The notes: generated from the letters alone by a model not told the origin. A stretch of 64,000 nt of DNA from Eulemur rufifrons (GCF_041146395.1 NC_090989.1:249726843-249790842), one strand, 5' to 3'. Positions 37,002-49,314 are shown, counted from the stretch's first letter. Translations and numbers: made by a program.

Positions 37002-37899
37002 ATGATCTAATAATCACAAAACAGTTTTTGAGAGAGGAGCTAATAAAAGCTTATGTGTCTTCTCTAAGTTTCCTAAAGGTCATCTAATTGGCTTTCTTTT
37101 AATAACCAGCATAAGGATAGGACTGTTGGGACTGAAAAAGTACTCCATCTTTTAATTTTCTACAAGAGTAAGCCTTGTTTAGATGGTTCAGTGAATTGAT
37201 GAATAATAGCTTATGCAGACACAGGTAGAGATAGAGATAGAGATATCAACACAAATATATCATTTCTGTTTATATAAAATGATTGTATCAGTCTGGAAGA
37301 GAAGTAATAGACCAGTTTACAAAAAAAAATCCTTGCTTTCTGATGTATGCAGGCTTGAGTTAACCTTTCTATGCTTAAGTCAAACTTCCTCATTCTTGAC
37401 CTCATTCTTAGTGTCCTTTAGAAATTCTTTCCAAATCCTTTCCCCTCCCCAGGCTTTCCTCCAGGTGGCACTAATCCAGGCTGCTCTGACCTTAATTATT
37501 GGAGAACTCATTTCCATGTTAGTTTTTGTTTGTTTTCTTATAATGCTGTTTTAAGGCCAGTTCCCTTGGCAAAGGCAAGAATTTGAAGTCTGCACAATGC
37601 AGCTTTGGCTGAGCTCTTTCACCTACCTGATTGCATTCTCCTGAATAAAGTTTTAGCTACCCTCACCCTTGTGGTTAAAATTAGTCAAATAGCCCACTGT
37701 TCTGTATGCTTGCTCTCATTTTTTTATTTGCCTTGTTTTTTTCTCTACTAGGTTCAGACTCACATGCAGAGTTTTCCTAATTTGTTAGTTTAATTCATGC
37801 TAACATTTGTGCCTTTCTCCTCCTACATAAAAGGTTTCTCCTCTAAGCAATGCATCTCCCCCAAAAGCATGATAAATTTTGTTAGCTACTTTCAAACTC
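37002..37899. other. Intergenic DNA, no gene
   Basis: No supported gene. A short (AGAGAT)n-like repeat lies at 37226-37246. The 113-codon ORF at 37213-37554 contains a hydrophobic C-terminus but no recognisable motif, and it starts inside that simple repeat. Confidence 0.4.
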
Positions 37900-38320
37900 T
37901 TCACACAAATGGTTACTTAATTTATGCTCCCACCAACAGTTTATGATAGTGTGTGTTTTCACATATTCTGCTAGAACTATAAATAAAAAAGTATTTTATT
38001 GTGGGATGTAAACTTAAACTAAGTTTGAACTTGGGTATAATTGATGGGAAGGTTTATGTTTTCATATCTTTTATATATATGTTGGTCATTTTTACTTTTC
38101 TCAAAATTATTTCTCGTTCTTTGCCCACTTTTCTGTTAAATAATTTATAGTTCTTTTCCTACAAATTTTTATAAGTTTGCCATAAATAAATGTAGGAAAT
38201 TAGACTTTTGTAACTTTAAGAAAAATAATGTCTCATGACAAATTTTGATCAGTTTTTTTCCTAGAATGGAAGGTATATTTTTAAAATGTAGACTCTTTTC
38301 TGTAATCAAATATTTATTTC
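37900..38320 (-). mobile_element. Ancient L1 (L1M-type) fragment, antisense
   Basis: 'gctcccaccaacagtttatgatagtgtg' and 'ttctcgttctttgcccacttttctgttaaa' are characteristic complements of the old L1 ORF2 C-terminus/3'UTR junction. Confidence 0.55.
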
Positions 38321-40394
38321 TAATATGTTCTAAAATACTTTTTGTTCTACAGTTTTAGAGTGTTTTCTTTCTAATTTCAGGGACATAAAAAAGTCTTATA
38401 ATGGTTTATCTTTGTCTCCATAATTATTGTCTTTGTACCTAATATCTATTGTGCCTTACTCTGAATGCTTCCCTCTCTGAATTCTGTGTAGTTATCTACA
38501 GACTTTTCTTTGTAAGTAATTTAATGTTCAACCTATTCTGTTCTGTTCCTTGTTCTCTATAATTTTTTAGTCCTGTATGTATTGTTTTGATCATTGTTTC
38601 CTTCACTTTCCCATCTTCATTTTCATCTTACTCTGCACACACACAAATACACAATCTAAAGGTTATTTTATTTAATTCATGCTTTCATTAAGTTTAACAA
38701 CGTAAAGTAGCCTCAAGGGATTTTCTTTTTTGTTTGATTTATTTTTTAATTTGGTTTTGTTTGAGGCGTGGCACTAATGTCTTTCAGATTTGGCCATATT
38801 TCTGTCTTTGGCTTACTTTGCATCTTTTTAATATCCTATTTTGCTACGGTATATTCAGGTAGCTTTCATGGCCTTTCTGGGTTTTTTATTTTCTTTTGCC
38901 AATTCTAATACACCTCTGTCAGAGGTGTAAAAAAGTGGAGTCTCAAATGGTTAACTGTAAGTTAGCACAATGATAACATGAAAATTTACTTATGATGTAA
39001 TGTTCACTATTAGCTCATGAAAATAAAATGCAAAATAAAAATCTTCATCCCTAACATTGAGATTAAAGACTAACATGTGTATTAGTTTAATTTTTAACAT
39101 TCATTTGGGATCCTTGAAATAGTCCAACTTTAACCCAGAAAACAGTAGGGGGAACATCTGTATTAATGCTGTTATTTATAAAATGTGTTGATTCCAGTCT
39201 GAAAAACTAAAACTTTTCTTGAGGCTTATTGGGAGCATATGGACAACCAGATTCTGGTCATAAATCATGGACTTTTTTTGCTTCACCTCAGCATCACTGT
39301 GATAAGCTGCAAAGGCTGAATATTTCTTAGTATATACTTTATATTCATGAAGCATAATGGATTGGGTGGTGGGGAAAGTGACCTTTAGCTGAACTGATCC
39401 TTAGAGAATATAGAATATAGCTGGTCTCCTTTGGAAACTGTAATTTCTGCCGTTTCATAGCCAATGAAGTATTTTATCTTTTTGGTTAAATGATGGTATT
39501 AATACTTATTGTACTGAATAGTCCTTTTGTTATGGTTAGATATTTAGACAAATTTTAACACTTTCAGAAATGTGTAACTTTTTTTTTCTATTTATTGTGA
39601 CTCACAAATGAAGATGCTCTGAAATAATAACTGTGACTGCTATTAGTTTCAATAGTCATGAATAATATTTTGGCAGTTTAACAATCCAGCCACCTCCATA
39701 GCTGAGTTTCAATGATAAAAGATCATCTCTTCATTCACTTGATTGCTGGCTATTCTAACCTTGCTCTAATTATAAAAAGTCATTTGAAGTCCCTGGCCTA
39801 ACTTTGAGGGTAGGGATAATTATTTTCATTAATTGAGATCATTCTTATCATTAAACTGAGACCTGGGGCAAATGTGGATATAGTATTGGTCCCTATAGCA
39901 GTCCTAGATATTTTTTTAGAGGATCCTTAGTTGTAACAATTAAGCAAATCAGTTTTTCAACCACAAAGACTCAGATTTGGTCCTGGGATGAAAACTAAAA
40001 CCCTCGTTGGCCTTTTTCTGATGTCTGATTTCTGACTATAACTGCAGTAACAAAGCTCAGTTTTGAAAGAGAATTCAGTCTGAAGCTCAATCCATCAGAA
40101 TCTCAGTCTAAACAATCCTGAAGGCAATACTTCATTCCTGCCCTAATTTGGAACAGATTTTTTTTATCAAGCACAAAAAAAATCAACAAATTAAATAAGA
40201 TTGAAGAATCACATTATTCAATTTACAAACTTTTTACATTTTTTCACAGCTTAACTGAAAGTCAGTTCTATATTTTGATTTATTTTTTGTCCAAATACTA
40301 TGATGACTTTTAAAATTTATTTTTCAGTACTTTTGAATTATTTTTATCTCACCTAGTTATAAAACCCTAAAGGTTGTATACCACTCCAAATACT
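38321..40394. other. AT-rich intergenic DNA, no gene
   Basis: T-rich and AT-rich sequence without a gene. Parts of 38320-38640 might belong to the adjacent L1, but I cannot place them. Confidence 0.4.
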
Positions 40395-40505
40395 TTTGTT
40401 TTCATTAAGGTAAAATTCACATAACAGAAAATTAACCAGTTTAAGTGTACAATTCAGTAGCATTCTGTACATTCACAGTGTTGGGCATCTATCACCTCTA
40501 TATTA
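40395..40505 (-). mobile_element. L1 (L1M-type) 3'UTR fragment, antisense
   Basis: 'cattaaggtaaaattcacataacagaaaattaacc...taagtgtacaattcagtagcattctgtacattcacagtg...atctatcacctctat' is the complement of a common old L1 3'UTR block. Confidence 0.65.
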
Positions 40506-40509
40506 TGCT

Positions 40510-41490
40510 AATGTCAGCTCTGGCTGAGATGCACATGGGCACAGCGGTGCCAGGAAGCTCTGTAGCAATCTGTCCTAAGGAGCAGGGCTGCCACCAGGGC
40601 AGCTGTCAAGCCAGGCATGGAAGTGCATGAGTATGGTGGAAACAGGCAGCTCTGTAGCTGTGTGCCAGGGGGACATGGATGCCACCCGGCTGACTGACAG
40701 GCTGAGTGGGCATGCCCGGATGTAGTAGGTTGCCTGGCTGTGCAGTGTGAGGGCATGTGGGGGAGTTGGGCCAGCCAGCTGTTCAGTGGTTTCTCTGATA
40801 TGCAGGTCCACCTCTTCCCTGGGGGTATGCGGTACCACATGGTTCAGATGCTGGGGTCTCAGTCATTTCATATGGTCTAGGATCCAGACAGCCAGGGTTA
40901 TAGTGTTTCAGATATCCATGTGAGTGTGGCAGAATGACAGTAGGGCCTCAGAGATAAAAAGAGTTAGTTGCTACTGGCCTTGAGGGTACGATGCACTGTA
41001 CAGTGGGTTTGGATTCAAGATGGCATCATGCCATAGCAGCATAGGTCATGGAGGTGGGGGGGGCGCTCAAAGTGGACTCCTATTCTAGGGCAATGCAGCT
41101 GCATGCATTCCTAGCTACTCTTCAATCTGGATTTGGGGCTTATGAGGACTCGAATACCTTCCTATTGCAAAAATTGCTGGCATCTGCAGTGGCAATGGGA
41201 CCCACTGGGAATCTCCAGCTTATCTTTTCCCTGTGAAAAGAAGTATCTCCTGACTCCAAGCCATTCCAGGCCAGGAAGATAGTGTGACAGGGCAGGATGA
41301 CTCGCTCCCGTCTCTGTGGTGCTATCCCAGGCTTCCATGCTCCACAGGGATTTTGCCGCTCCACTGGTGCTTTCCGGCATACATCCTCTGTCACTTCAGT
41401 CAAAGTATAATCATTTATTCATTGTTTTCGTCCCTTTTTGTGGAAGAAACCAGCACCAGGCAACTATAGTTGGCCATCTTGCTGATGTCA
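40510..41490. other. GC-rich block of unknown identity between old L1 pieces
   Basis: Roughly 1 kb clearly richer in G+C than its surroundings, with abrupt edges. The end at 41460-41490 ('ggccatcttgctgatgtcaatcc') reads on the minus strand like the 5' start of an L1 (GACATCAGCAAGATGGCC). It may therefore be the 5'UTR of an old antisense L1 whose 3' end is at 40395-40505. Overlapping ORFs of 87-108 codons on the minus strand have no motif. An unidentified LTR or internal ERV region is the alternative. Confidence 0.4.
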
Positions 41491-41509
41491 ATCCAAAGTA
41501 TCTTCCTTA

Positions 41510-43050
41510 TGATATTAATGCCTTTTCTTTGTTATCTTTCTTTACAATACTAATATGTTTTCTTTGCTTTTCATGCCTAATCTCCCTCCTAGAACCTCTG
41601 GTCCATTGTTGAATACAAATGGAGAAAGCAGACACTCTTATCTAGTTCCCGATCTTAGGGAAAATCTTTCATTCTTTCAACATGGAATTATGATGTTAGC
41701 TCTAGGTTTTTCATAGGTTCCCTTTATCAGATTGAGGAAGTAACCTTCTATTCCTAGTTTGTTGAGCGCTTTTATCATGAAAGAGTATTGGATTTTGTCA
41801 GTTGTTTTCTGTGTCCATTGAAATGATCATATATGTTTCTTTTAATCTATTTATGGTGAATTACATTGCTTGATTTTCATATGTTGAACAAGGCTTGAAT
41901 TCTTTGGATAAAACCGATTTCATCATCTTGTCTAATACATTACACAAGCTGCTAGATTTCGTTTGCTGTATTTTGCTAAGAATTTTTGCATCTATATGCA
42001 TTAAGGATATTGCTCTGTAGTTTCTTTTCTTGTGATGTCTTTTCCAGGTTTTCATATCAGAATAATACTGATCTCATGAATGAACTGGAAAATCTTCCCT
42101 CCTCTTTTATTTTCTACAAGAGATTGGAAGGATTGGTTTTAATTTTTTTTTAAATACAATTTAATTGTGAATCCATATAGCCCTGGACTTTTCTTTGTGA
42201 GAAGTTTTTGATTAATTTACTCATTTTCTTTCCTTGTTATAGGTTTATTCAGATGTTCCACACTTCTTGAGTTTGTTTCATTAATTTTTATGTCTTTCCA
42301 GGAAATTTTGCATTTTGTATAATTTAATTAGTAGACATAAAACTGTTCAGGATATTTCTTTATAATTGTTTTTATTTCTCTAAGGTCTCTAGTAATTACT
42401 CCCTTTTTTCTCTGATTTCAATAATTTTAGACTTCTCTCTTTATTCTTGGTTAGTATGCATAGCTACTAATTTTTAATTTATTGATCTTTTCAAAGAACC
42501 AACATTTGATCTGGTTGGTTTTCTTATATTTTTCTCAATTTTATTTACTTATGCTCTGATTTTAATTGTTCCTTTTATTACTCTGACTTTTGAGTTTAGC
42601 ACTCTTCTTTTTTTTAGTATTTTGAGGTAGAAGGTTAAGTTATTGATTTGAGATCTTTCTTTTTTTCTAATGTAGGCATTTACATTATAAATTTCCTTTT
42701 GAGTACTGAGCATCCCCTTAAGTATTGTCATCCTGCATTTTCATTTTTATTCATATAAATGTATCCTCTGACTTCTCTTATGATTTCTTTTTGACCCATT
42801 GGTTATTTAGAAGTGTATTGTTGTTAATGTCCAAATATTTATTGATTTTCCAAGTTTTCCTTGTTATTGATTTCTAACTTATTTTTATTATGGCCAGAAA
42901 ACATACTTTGTATAGCTTTTCAGGTCTTTCCTGGGCATGTTCACTGTCCTGGGGGCATGTATGTTAAGTGGCTTTCTAGGTGTCCAAGAATATGTTTGAG
43001 GTTTCAAAGTGCTGTGGGCATCCCATTTTCCTTTAAGCTTTTTGATTAGT
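41510..43050 (-). mobile_element. Old L1 (L1M/L1PB-type) ORF2 fragment, antisense
   Basis: This is the complement of L1 ORF2, running from the linker upstream of the reverse transcriptase (43050) into the reverse transcriptase (41510). Landmarks on the + strand are 'ccattgttgaatacaaatggagaaagcagacactc', 'ttcatgatgttagctctaggtttttcatagg'-like text near 41690, 'gtgtccattgaaatgatcatatatg', 'cctcttttattttctacaagag', 'ttattgatcttttcaaagaaccaac' and 'ttttgacccattggttatttagaagtg'. No long frame survives. Confidence 0.85.
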
Positions 43051-43371
43051 CTATTGTTTGGCCCAAATGTTATCTACTGCTTTAGGCAACGTTACCTTAA
43101 AATATTTGCCAGTAAATATTTTCTGAGAGTCTTTTAGCACTAGGCATGTTTCATCAGGTCAAAAAAGACAAACATTTTAAGTGAGATTTTCCACAGGTGC
43201 TATAGGCAGGTCAAATAATGCCATCTTTTGGAAATGAGACTTGGAAAGAGTTCTAGTTCAGTTATGCCACCACTGGTACTGGGAATGTGGGTTGTGGTTT
43301 TTCAAGGCCACCCGAGAGCTATGGAACAGAGGATGGAATCAGAGTGAGTTATTAATAAAACACCACAAAAC
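43051..43371. other. Intergenic DNA, no gene
   Basis: A short unassigned stretch between the old L1 and the twin-primed insertion. Confidence 0.4.
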
Positions 43372-43381
43372 CTGCAGTTCT
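43372..43381. repeat. Target site duplication, left copy
   Basis: CTGCAGTTCT, repeated at 44274-44283. On both sides it is preceded by A-rich sequence, so the true duplication may be a few bases longer. Confidence 0.75.
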
Positions 43382-43797
43382 AGTTATCAGTCCTTTATCA
43401 GATGTGTAGCATGGGAAAATTTTTTTCCCATTCTGTAGGTTGTCTGTTCACTCTTGTGACAGTTTCTTTGGCTGTGCAGAAGCTTTTTAATTTAATCAGG
43501 TCCCATTTATTTATTTTTGTTGTTGCTGTGATTGCCTTTGGGGTTTTCTTCATAAATTCTTTGCCTAGGCCAATTTCTACAAGAGTTTTTCCCACATTTT
43601 CCTCTAGAATTCTAATAGCTTCACACCTTAGGTTTAAATCTGTTATCCACCGTGATTTCATTTTTGTGAGAGGTGAAAGGTGTGGGTCTTGTTTCAGTCT
43701 TCTACATGTGGCTATCCAGTTTTCCCGGCACCATTTATTGAATAAGGAGTCTTTTCCCCAGTGTATGTTTTTGTCTGCTTTGTCAAAGATTAGATAG
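43382..43797 (-). mobile_element. Inverted 5' segment of a twin-primed lineage L1
   Basis: The minus strand encodes an uninterrupted ORF2 stretch (open from 43829 down to 43398). It is homologous to the full-length element at about 54085-54475 and includes 'FDKADKN', 'DSLFNKW', '[18 protein letters not shown]'. This segment lies head to head with the + strand 3' segment that starts at about 43798. ORF2 sequence equivalent to about 54475-54950 of the full-length copy is missing at the junction. The pattern is the product of twin priming during one insertion. Confidence 0.9.
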
Positions 43798-44273
43798 CAC
43801 AATTCACAATTGCGAAGATGTGGAAACACCCCAAGTGCCCATCAATACATGAGTGGATTAATAAAATGTGGTATATGTATACCATAGAGCACTACTCAGC
43901 TATAAGAAACAATGGTGATATAGCACCTCTTGTATTTTCCTGGATAGAGCTGGAACCCATTCTACTAAGTGAAGTATCCCAAGAATGGAAAAATAAGCAC
44001 CACATGTACTCACCATCAAATTGGTTTCACTGATCATCACCTGAGAGCACATTTAGGAATAACATTAATCGGGTGTCTGGCAGATGTGGGGTGGAGAGGG
44101 GATGGGTGTATACATACATAATGAGCGCGATGCATACCATCTAGGGGATGGACACGCTTGAAGCTCTGATGGGGGGCACGGACAAGGGCAACATACATAA
44201 CCTAAACTTTTGTACACCCATAATATGCTGAAATAAAAAAACATTAAAAATTTTTTTTTTAATTTTAAAAAAA
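43798..44273 (+). mobile_element. 3' segment of the twin-primed lineage L1
   Basis: It starts 'cacaattcacaattgcgaagatgtgg', continues through the last ~75 codons of ORF2 to a stop after 'SPSNWFH' at 44031-44033, then a 3'UTR with one copy of the 'gatgggtgtatacatacataatgag' unit. The end 'taatatgctgaaataaaaaaac' contains AATAAA and leads into an A/T-rich tail. It has a single 3'UTR unit, unlike the 48 kb and 60 kb elements, and more point differences, so it is an older relative. Confidence 0.93.
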
Positions 44274-44283
44274 CTGCAGTTCT
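44274..44283. repeat. Target site duplication, right copy
   Basis: CTGCAGTTCT, identical to 43372-43381. Confidence 0.75.
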
Positions 44284-45759
44284 TACTGAAATTCAGGCAT
44301 TTGTTTTGAAAATACACTCTTGAGTTGCCACAAGCCAAGAGTTATGCAAATTGTAATTTGATATTTTTGACAATTTGTTCATTGCTTTTGTAAAGGTTGT
44401 AGAGGGGTGAATTTTCAGAAGTCCTTATGCTGCCATTTCTGCTAATGTCACTCACTTTTAAGATTTGAATAAGCCTTGAACCCCAAGTGCACTGCAGCCT
44501 GGATAGGGACCATATTCCTCTAGGAAATTCTCCACAGCCTTGAGACAGGCTCAGGAGTCATCTGATGAGGATAATCTCTCACCTCCACAAAGGACCACTT
44601 TGAGAGTTCAGCATTAGGAGGGACTCCCAAGGCTGTGAGGCCAGGAGGATGCTGAACTTTTCTCCTTAGAAGACAATTCAGATTTTTTTTTCTCTTATTA
44701 GTGGTCTTATACTCTTGGTTTCATCTTGAGCTGTGCCCTCTTAGAGCATCTCTACAGTAATATAAGCCAAGACCACTGATGTCCGCTGTACTTCTAATTA
44801 TTTTTAAATATTAAAGGTAAGCAGGTTCTGTAGTATTATATGTAGAAGATAAACAATAAATACTTCTGTGGCTTCTGTGGAAGCTAAAAATGATGCTATG
44901 TAGTTTGAATGTGGTATTTCTTTAAATTCATCCCAAGGGCTAGATTTTTCTAATTCACATCTTAAGCTGGCCTCTTTCTCAGCAAGGCTTATATTTATTT
45001 AGGTTGCATCTATTTTCCCCTAGCTGTCACTTCTCAGGTAACTTCTCAGTAACGATTCAACCAAATCAGGAGATACCTTAGAGAAATAGAGACCGTAATA
45101 AATGTCTCCAAATGAGAAGTCATTTATCTAAACTGTTCAGACAAACAACTCTAAAAAAGGAGATTTTTTTAGTTCCCCTACCTTATAAGACCACTTTCCT
45201 TTACACAGAATTTAGAAGGAACAAAACCTCTGAACTTAGATTTGAGGCTCCCTAAACCAGAGGGCCAAACCTCAATTTCAGAAATTCCAGGCAAATTATT
45301 CATCAATGAGTAACTAATAAAAGGAAACCTCCCTACTTGTTAATGCCATGTATTTCGGGCTGTTCATAGTAAATAATGTAACTGTTTTTTATACCCATGG
45401 TTTATTTCTACACATGCTTATGTATTTCTGAACAAATGATGGCAAAAAAAGAAAACCTTCACTCAGCTCATCCTGATCTCAATAATCAAAGTATTAGAGA
45501 CAAATGTACACTTAAGCTGAAGTTCCACTTTGAAAATCCAACCACACACAGAGTATTATTTTATATCAATGGCAGTGACAATTAGACTGACCCCTTGCAG
45601 GATGCCTTTCTGCATTTCTGCTGTCATCACGCTGGTGTGGCTACCATCATGTCTCCGTCAACTGAAATAGCCTCTAAATTGAGGTTACTAAATTCACTCA
45701 TACAATTCTCTAGTTCATTTTCCAATGTGTAGAAAAAGAGAACCTTTCAAAATACATAT
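44284..45759. other. Intergenic DNA, no gene
   Basis: No gene and no named repeat recognised. Confidence 0.4.
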
Positions 45760-46265
45760 CTGATCATGCCACCTTCCTTCCTGAAAGACTTCAGATGCTC
45801 CTCATTGCTCTTAGTATAAAGATCTAGCAAGACCTGAATAACCCACCTTAGCCTACCTCACCAGTTTGATTTTATGCCACTCTTCTTGTATTTTCTGACA
45901 ACCAGCCTCACATTCTTATTTCAGTTCTCATAACACAGGTTTATATTTCCCGCCTCAGTTCATTCAAACATGAATGCTTGGAGCAGCTTCCCTCTATGAG
46001 TAACTAATTCTAACTCAACCTTCAGAGTCCATATGAAGTGTCACTTTTTCAAGGCAGCCATCACTGTCTGCCTAATCTAGATCTAACTTTATTCTTCTTA
46101 GCAATATCACAATTGTAAATAACTGATCATGTAACTTGATGTTACTTCCTGTTTCCCCCAAAAAATGTAACTTCCACAAATTCTGGGACTTCATTTTGGT
46201 CATTACTGTGTTCCTACTTCCCCTCACAGAGAAGTACTCAATCTCAGTATCTATTATGAGTGGAA
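45760..46265 (+). mobile_element. L2 LINE fragment, 3' portion
   Basis: Clear L2 order: 'ccttcctgaaagacttcagatgctcctcattgc', 'cattcttatttcagttctcataacac', 'gcttggagcagcttccctctatg', 'ctaactcaaccttcagagtcc', 'tgtcactttttcaaggcagccatcactgtctgcctaa', 'gcaatatcacaattgtaaataa', 'cttccacaaattctgggacttcattttggtcattactgtgttcc', 'gaagtactcaat'. Confidence 0.8.
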
Positions 46266-46339
46266 TTTATATGAAATTTGTAATTAGTAGAATTTACAAA
46301 TGAAATAAAAGCTAAAGGGTACATAAAATGTTTTTATAT

Positions 46340-46470
46340 AGATTATTTAATTCTAACAAAAAAATACAGAAAATAACAACATTTACAGATGACAAAACTG
46401 ACTCCTCTACTATATTATGAGGGTAAACAAATGTGTTTCTTGGAGAGACCAGTGGTTCACCCTGCCCATT
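46340..46470 (-). mobile_element. Possible MIR SINE, antisense
   Basis: 'tagattatttaattctaac...aacaacatttacagatgacaaaactgactcctct' fits the MIR complement. It is short and decayed. Confidence 0.4.
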
Positions 46471-46940
46471 TTCTGTCTGACAGTAATGTTAAGGAATTTT
46501 TGTTAATAAATATGATTGCCTACCAACAAAAATGAGTAACACACTTAGATAAACTTACTTTTTTTTAGCAACATGACCTAGAATTATCAACATTTTATTA
46601 AACTAGATACAACTTAAAATAAATTGCATATTTATTTCATATATTTATATAATCTCTTGGGCCTTAGATTTAGTGTTATTGATTTAAAATTGAACTTCAT
46701 TTCAGTTATCCTAAAACATCAACTTGTTTCATAATTGAAATAAATGTAATTGAAATCCTCCTTTTAATTTTCATTGTTTCTACATTCAATGGAACACCCT
46801 CTGCTAATTTGGTAGCATACAAATTTTCTTTCATATACAATAAACATTATTCATCCATATGTACATCAGCATTTAGGCCAAAGTATCCAGACAAGAAATC
46901 AGGGTGGATTTCTTATGGGGCTATGTATTTGAGTGTGTGA

Positions 46941-46943
<3 letters not shown>

Positions 46944-46972
<29 letters not shown>
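46944..46972. repeat. (TG)n microsatellite
   Basis: About fourteen uninterrupted TG units. Confidence 0.92.
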
Positions 46973-46974
<2 letters not shown>

Positions 46975-48161
46975 AAATTTAATGTGTTTTTCAATCCAAT
47001 TTCCTCTTTAAGTATTTACTCCATTTCCTTTTCTTCCCTAGGGGGCTTAAGACAATTTCTCCTTTGGTACTATTATCAATATGCCTTAAATAACAGCTGC
47101 AGCATGTTAAGTCATGAAATTCTTCTTCCAGTTTGCTCTAAAATCTGTAAAAGAGACAAGTCTGAAACTTCAAACGCTTATCCTTAATATTAGATTTGAC
47201 ATTTAGAAAGCAGGTCAAGTGCCCTAGTGCTGTTTTGGCACACATGAATATACCATTTAGAAACAATTTTAGCCACTAGGCATCACAGATGAACCTTTAA
47301 GTCTATCTCTAATACTCCTTATATGTTTTTCTACTGCAGGGGATAGAGCTTTACATAATATTGAGCATGAAATTAATTTTAAAAGCCCAACCCTTAGACT
47401 CTTTTCAGGACTTTTAATAAATTTTTATAAGTTGTATTGGCATTGCAGAGAGAAGAGAAGAGAGACCAGAGTTTAAGTCCTGTTTCTGCATAATTGTATT
47501 GACTTTGGGCATATTAGTAATCTTCTTCGTGAGTTAATTTCTACATCAAGACAAAGATAATTACACAATGATGTTAATAGGCAACAGTACCCCCATGACC
47601 ACCCAAATTACAATGATCATCACAGTATACAAGCCATTTCAAGGTTTCAAGAACCAAGTTCTGAGCTCATTAAACTATTGAAATGGGTTGATGGGCCCAA
47701 GTAACTTAAGAACGATCAGAGAAGTTCATATAACCACTCGCTTGCTGTCTTATAACTTACATACAAACATCCTCCTACCACTATTTCTAGCTCATCCCTT
47801 CCCAAATGCAGTTGTTTCCTTCTCTTATTCATAATATTTTCTCAAATGAGTCAATTCTACTATTTGGGGTAATTACTTTAATCTAGGTCTGTAATACTAT
47901 TATTACCGTTTCTATAGACACTGGTTGTTATGTTTTTCTTAGATCCCTTACTAAGATTGTCTATCTATTCCATCTTGTACTACAATCCCTGAATCACATA
48001 ATTTTTTTTTTCTGTGCTTGCTTCACCTTATTAAAGTGAGTATTCATTTTATGTAATAATTAACACTTCTCATGCTTTTTTATCTATAATATATGAAGTG
48101 AGAGAGTGAATGGTTGTCTTAAAATTTGAGATCAAAGGCACATGAAGATTGAAAAAAACCT
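46975..48161. other. Intergenic DNA with a possible MIR, no gene
   Basis: No gene. A decayed sense MIR is likely at about 47460-47600 ('agaccagagtttaagtcctgtttctgcat...ttgactttgggcatattagtaatcttcttcgtgag'). Confidence 0.4.
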
Positions 48162-48178
48162 AAAAAAAAGCCTCTTCT
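48162..48178. repeat. Target site duplication of the full-length L1, left copy (17 bp)
   Basis: AAAAAAAAGCCTCTTCT, repeated exactly at 55498-55514. The implied bottom-strand nick is TTTT/AG, close to the L1 endonuclease preference. Confidence 0.95.
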
Positions 48179-48553
48179 AGGGGGTCCTGTGATGGTGGAG
48201 TGGAGGTGACCTCCTGGATTTGTGCTCCCGGAGAGGAAGGCATGGATCTTGGCCTGCCAAAACACTAGAGGATCGCTCCCCCATAAGAATAGCAATGTGA
48301 ATCCACAGAGAATCAACATAGGTCACAGAGAGCAAGAAAAGTCTGAGGTGAACGGGAAATAGGATCGCGAAATTCTGGAGAGTGCGGGACGGACAATAGA
48401 CAGCGGAGTGCGGGACGGCTGTACCCGCCTCACCATTGAGGGGGGCGGGTTCAGCCTCATAGGAAAGTGGCCTGTTCTCCCCACTGACCTCCACACCCAC
48501 TTCATTAGAGACCTGCCTGAAGTCGGTGCAGAATCACCACAGGAGACGTGGGG

Positions 48554-48942
48554 CTCTGTGGACAGGAGACATCAACGGGAAACAGCTTAGGCTCTGGGGG
48601 ATCTCTGCCAAGACCGCGCATAGCAGGGCGGGACGGAGCTGCGCTAAGGCGAAAACCAGCGAAGGGTCACCGAACCACAGATTTTTTTTGTATTTTTTTC
48701 TTTTTTTTGGCGATCCCCTAGCCAGGGAGCCCCTGTGGGCCTCTATGCTCACCAGGCCCCCGGCTCTGGTGCTTGCCGGACCCTGAACATTCACTCCCAG
48801 CGCCAGCAATCTGCGCGCGCGCAGTCGCTATCTTGGGGTCCACAGCTTAGCTGCTGCAGAGCCATAGGGTGCCGAGCGGCTCCCTGGGTGGCTCGCTCCC
48901 CTAGTCCGTGAACCCATGCCAAGCTCTCAGGCTTTGCATAAA
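48554..48942 (+). repeat. 5'UTR tandem unit 1 (389 bp)
   Basis: It begins CTCTGTGGACAGGAGACATC and contains 'gagctgcgctaaggcgaaaa', 'cagcgaagggtcaccgaa', a T-rich tract (about 48681-48708), 'tgaacattcactcccagcgcc', CTATCTTGG (48828-48836) and 'gctcccctagtccgtgaaccc'. A run of alternating GC lies at 48812-48821. Confidence 0.93.
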
Positions 48943-49314
48943 CTCTGTGGACAGGAGACATCAACGGGAAATAGTTTGGACTCTGGGGGATCTCCACTGA
49001 GAGGGTGCTTGGTGGGAAGAGGCAGAGCTGCACTAGGGCGAGGGTCAGCGAAGGGTCGCTAAATTAGAGATCTTTTTTTATCAGGGCCCCCTACCTGGGG
49101 AGCTACTGTGGGTTTCTCAGCTCGCCAGGCCCCGGCTCTGGTGCCTGCCGGACTCTGAACATTCACCCCCAGCGCCAGCGATCTGCGGGCCTGCAGTCGC
49201 CATCTTGGGGTCCACAGCATAGCTGCTGCAGAGCCATAGGATGCCAGGCGGCTCCTTGGACGGCTCGCTCCCCTAGTCCGTGAACCCATGCCAAGAGCTA
49301 AGGCTTTGCATGTA
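48943..49314 (+). repeat. 5'UTR tandem unit 2 (372 bp)
   Basis: It has the same order of blocks as unit 1: CTCTGTGGACAGGAGACATC, 'gagctgcactagggcgag', 'cagcgaagggtcgc', a short T tract (about 49072-49080), 'tgaacattcacccccagcgcc', CCATCTTGG (49200-49208) and 'gctcccctagtccgtgaaccc'. Confidence 0.93.

Noticed and set aside
37213..37554. 113-codon ORF with hydrophobic end
   Set aside because: It starts in a simple AGAGAT repeat and the composition follows local AT/T-rich DNA. No family resemblance.
40514..40840. Overlapping 108- and 87-codon minus-strand ORFs
   Set aside because: Two frames are open at once in GC-rich DNA, which is typical of composition, not coding. No motif seen.
43402..43797. 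131-codon + strand ORF
   Set aside because: It is the complement of a real L1 ORF2 reading frame on the minus strand (43829-43398). The same shadow appears opposite ORF2 at 53985-54473.
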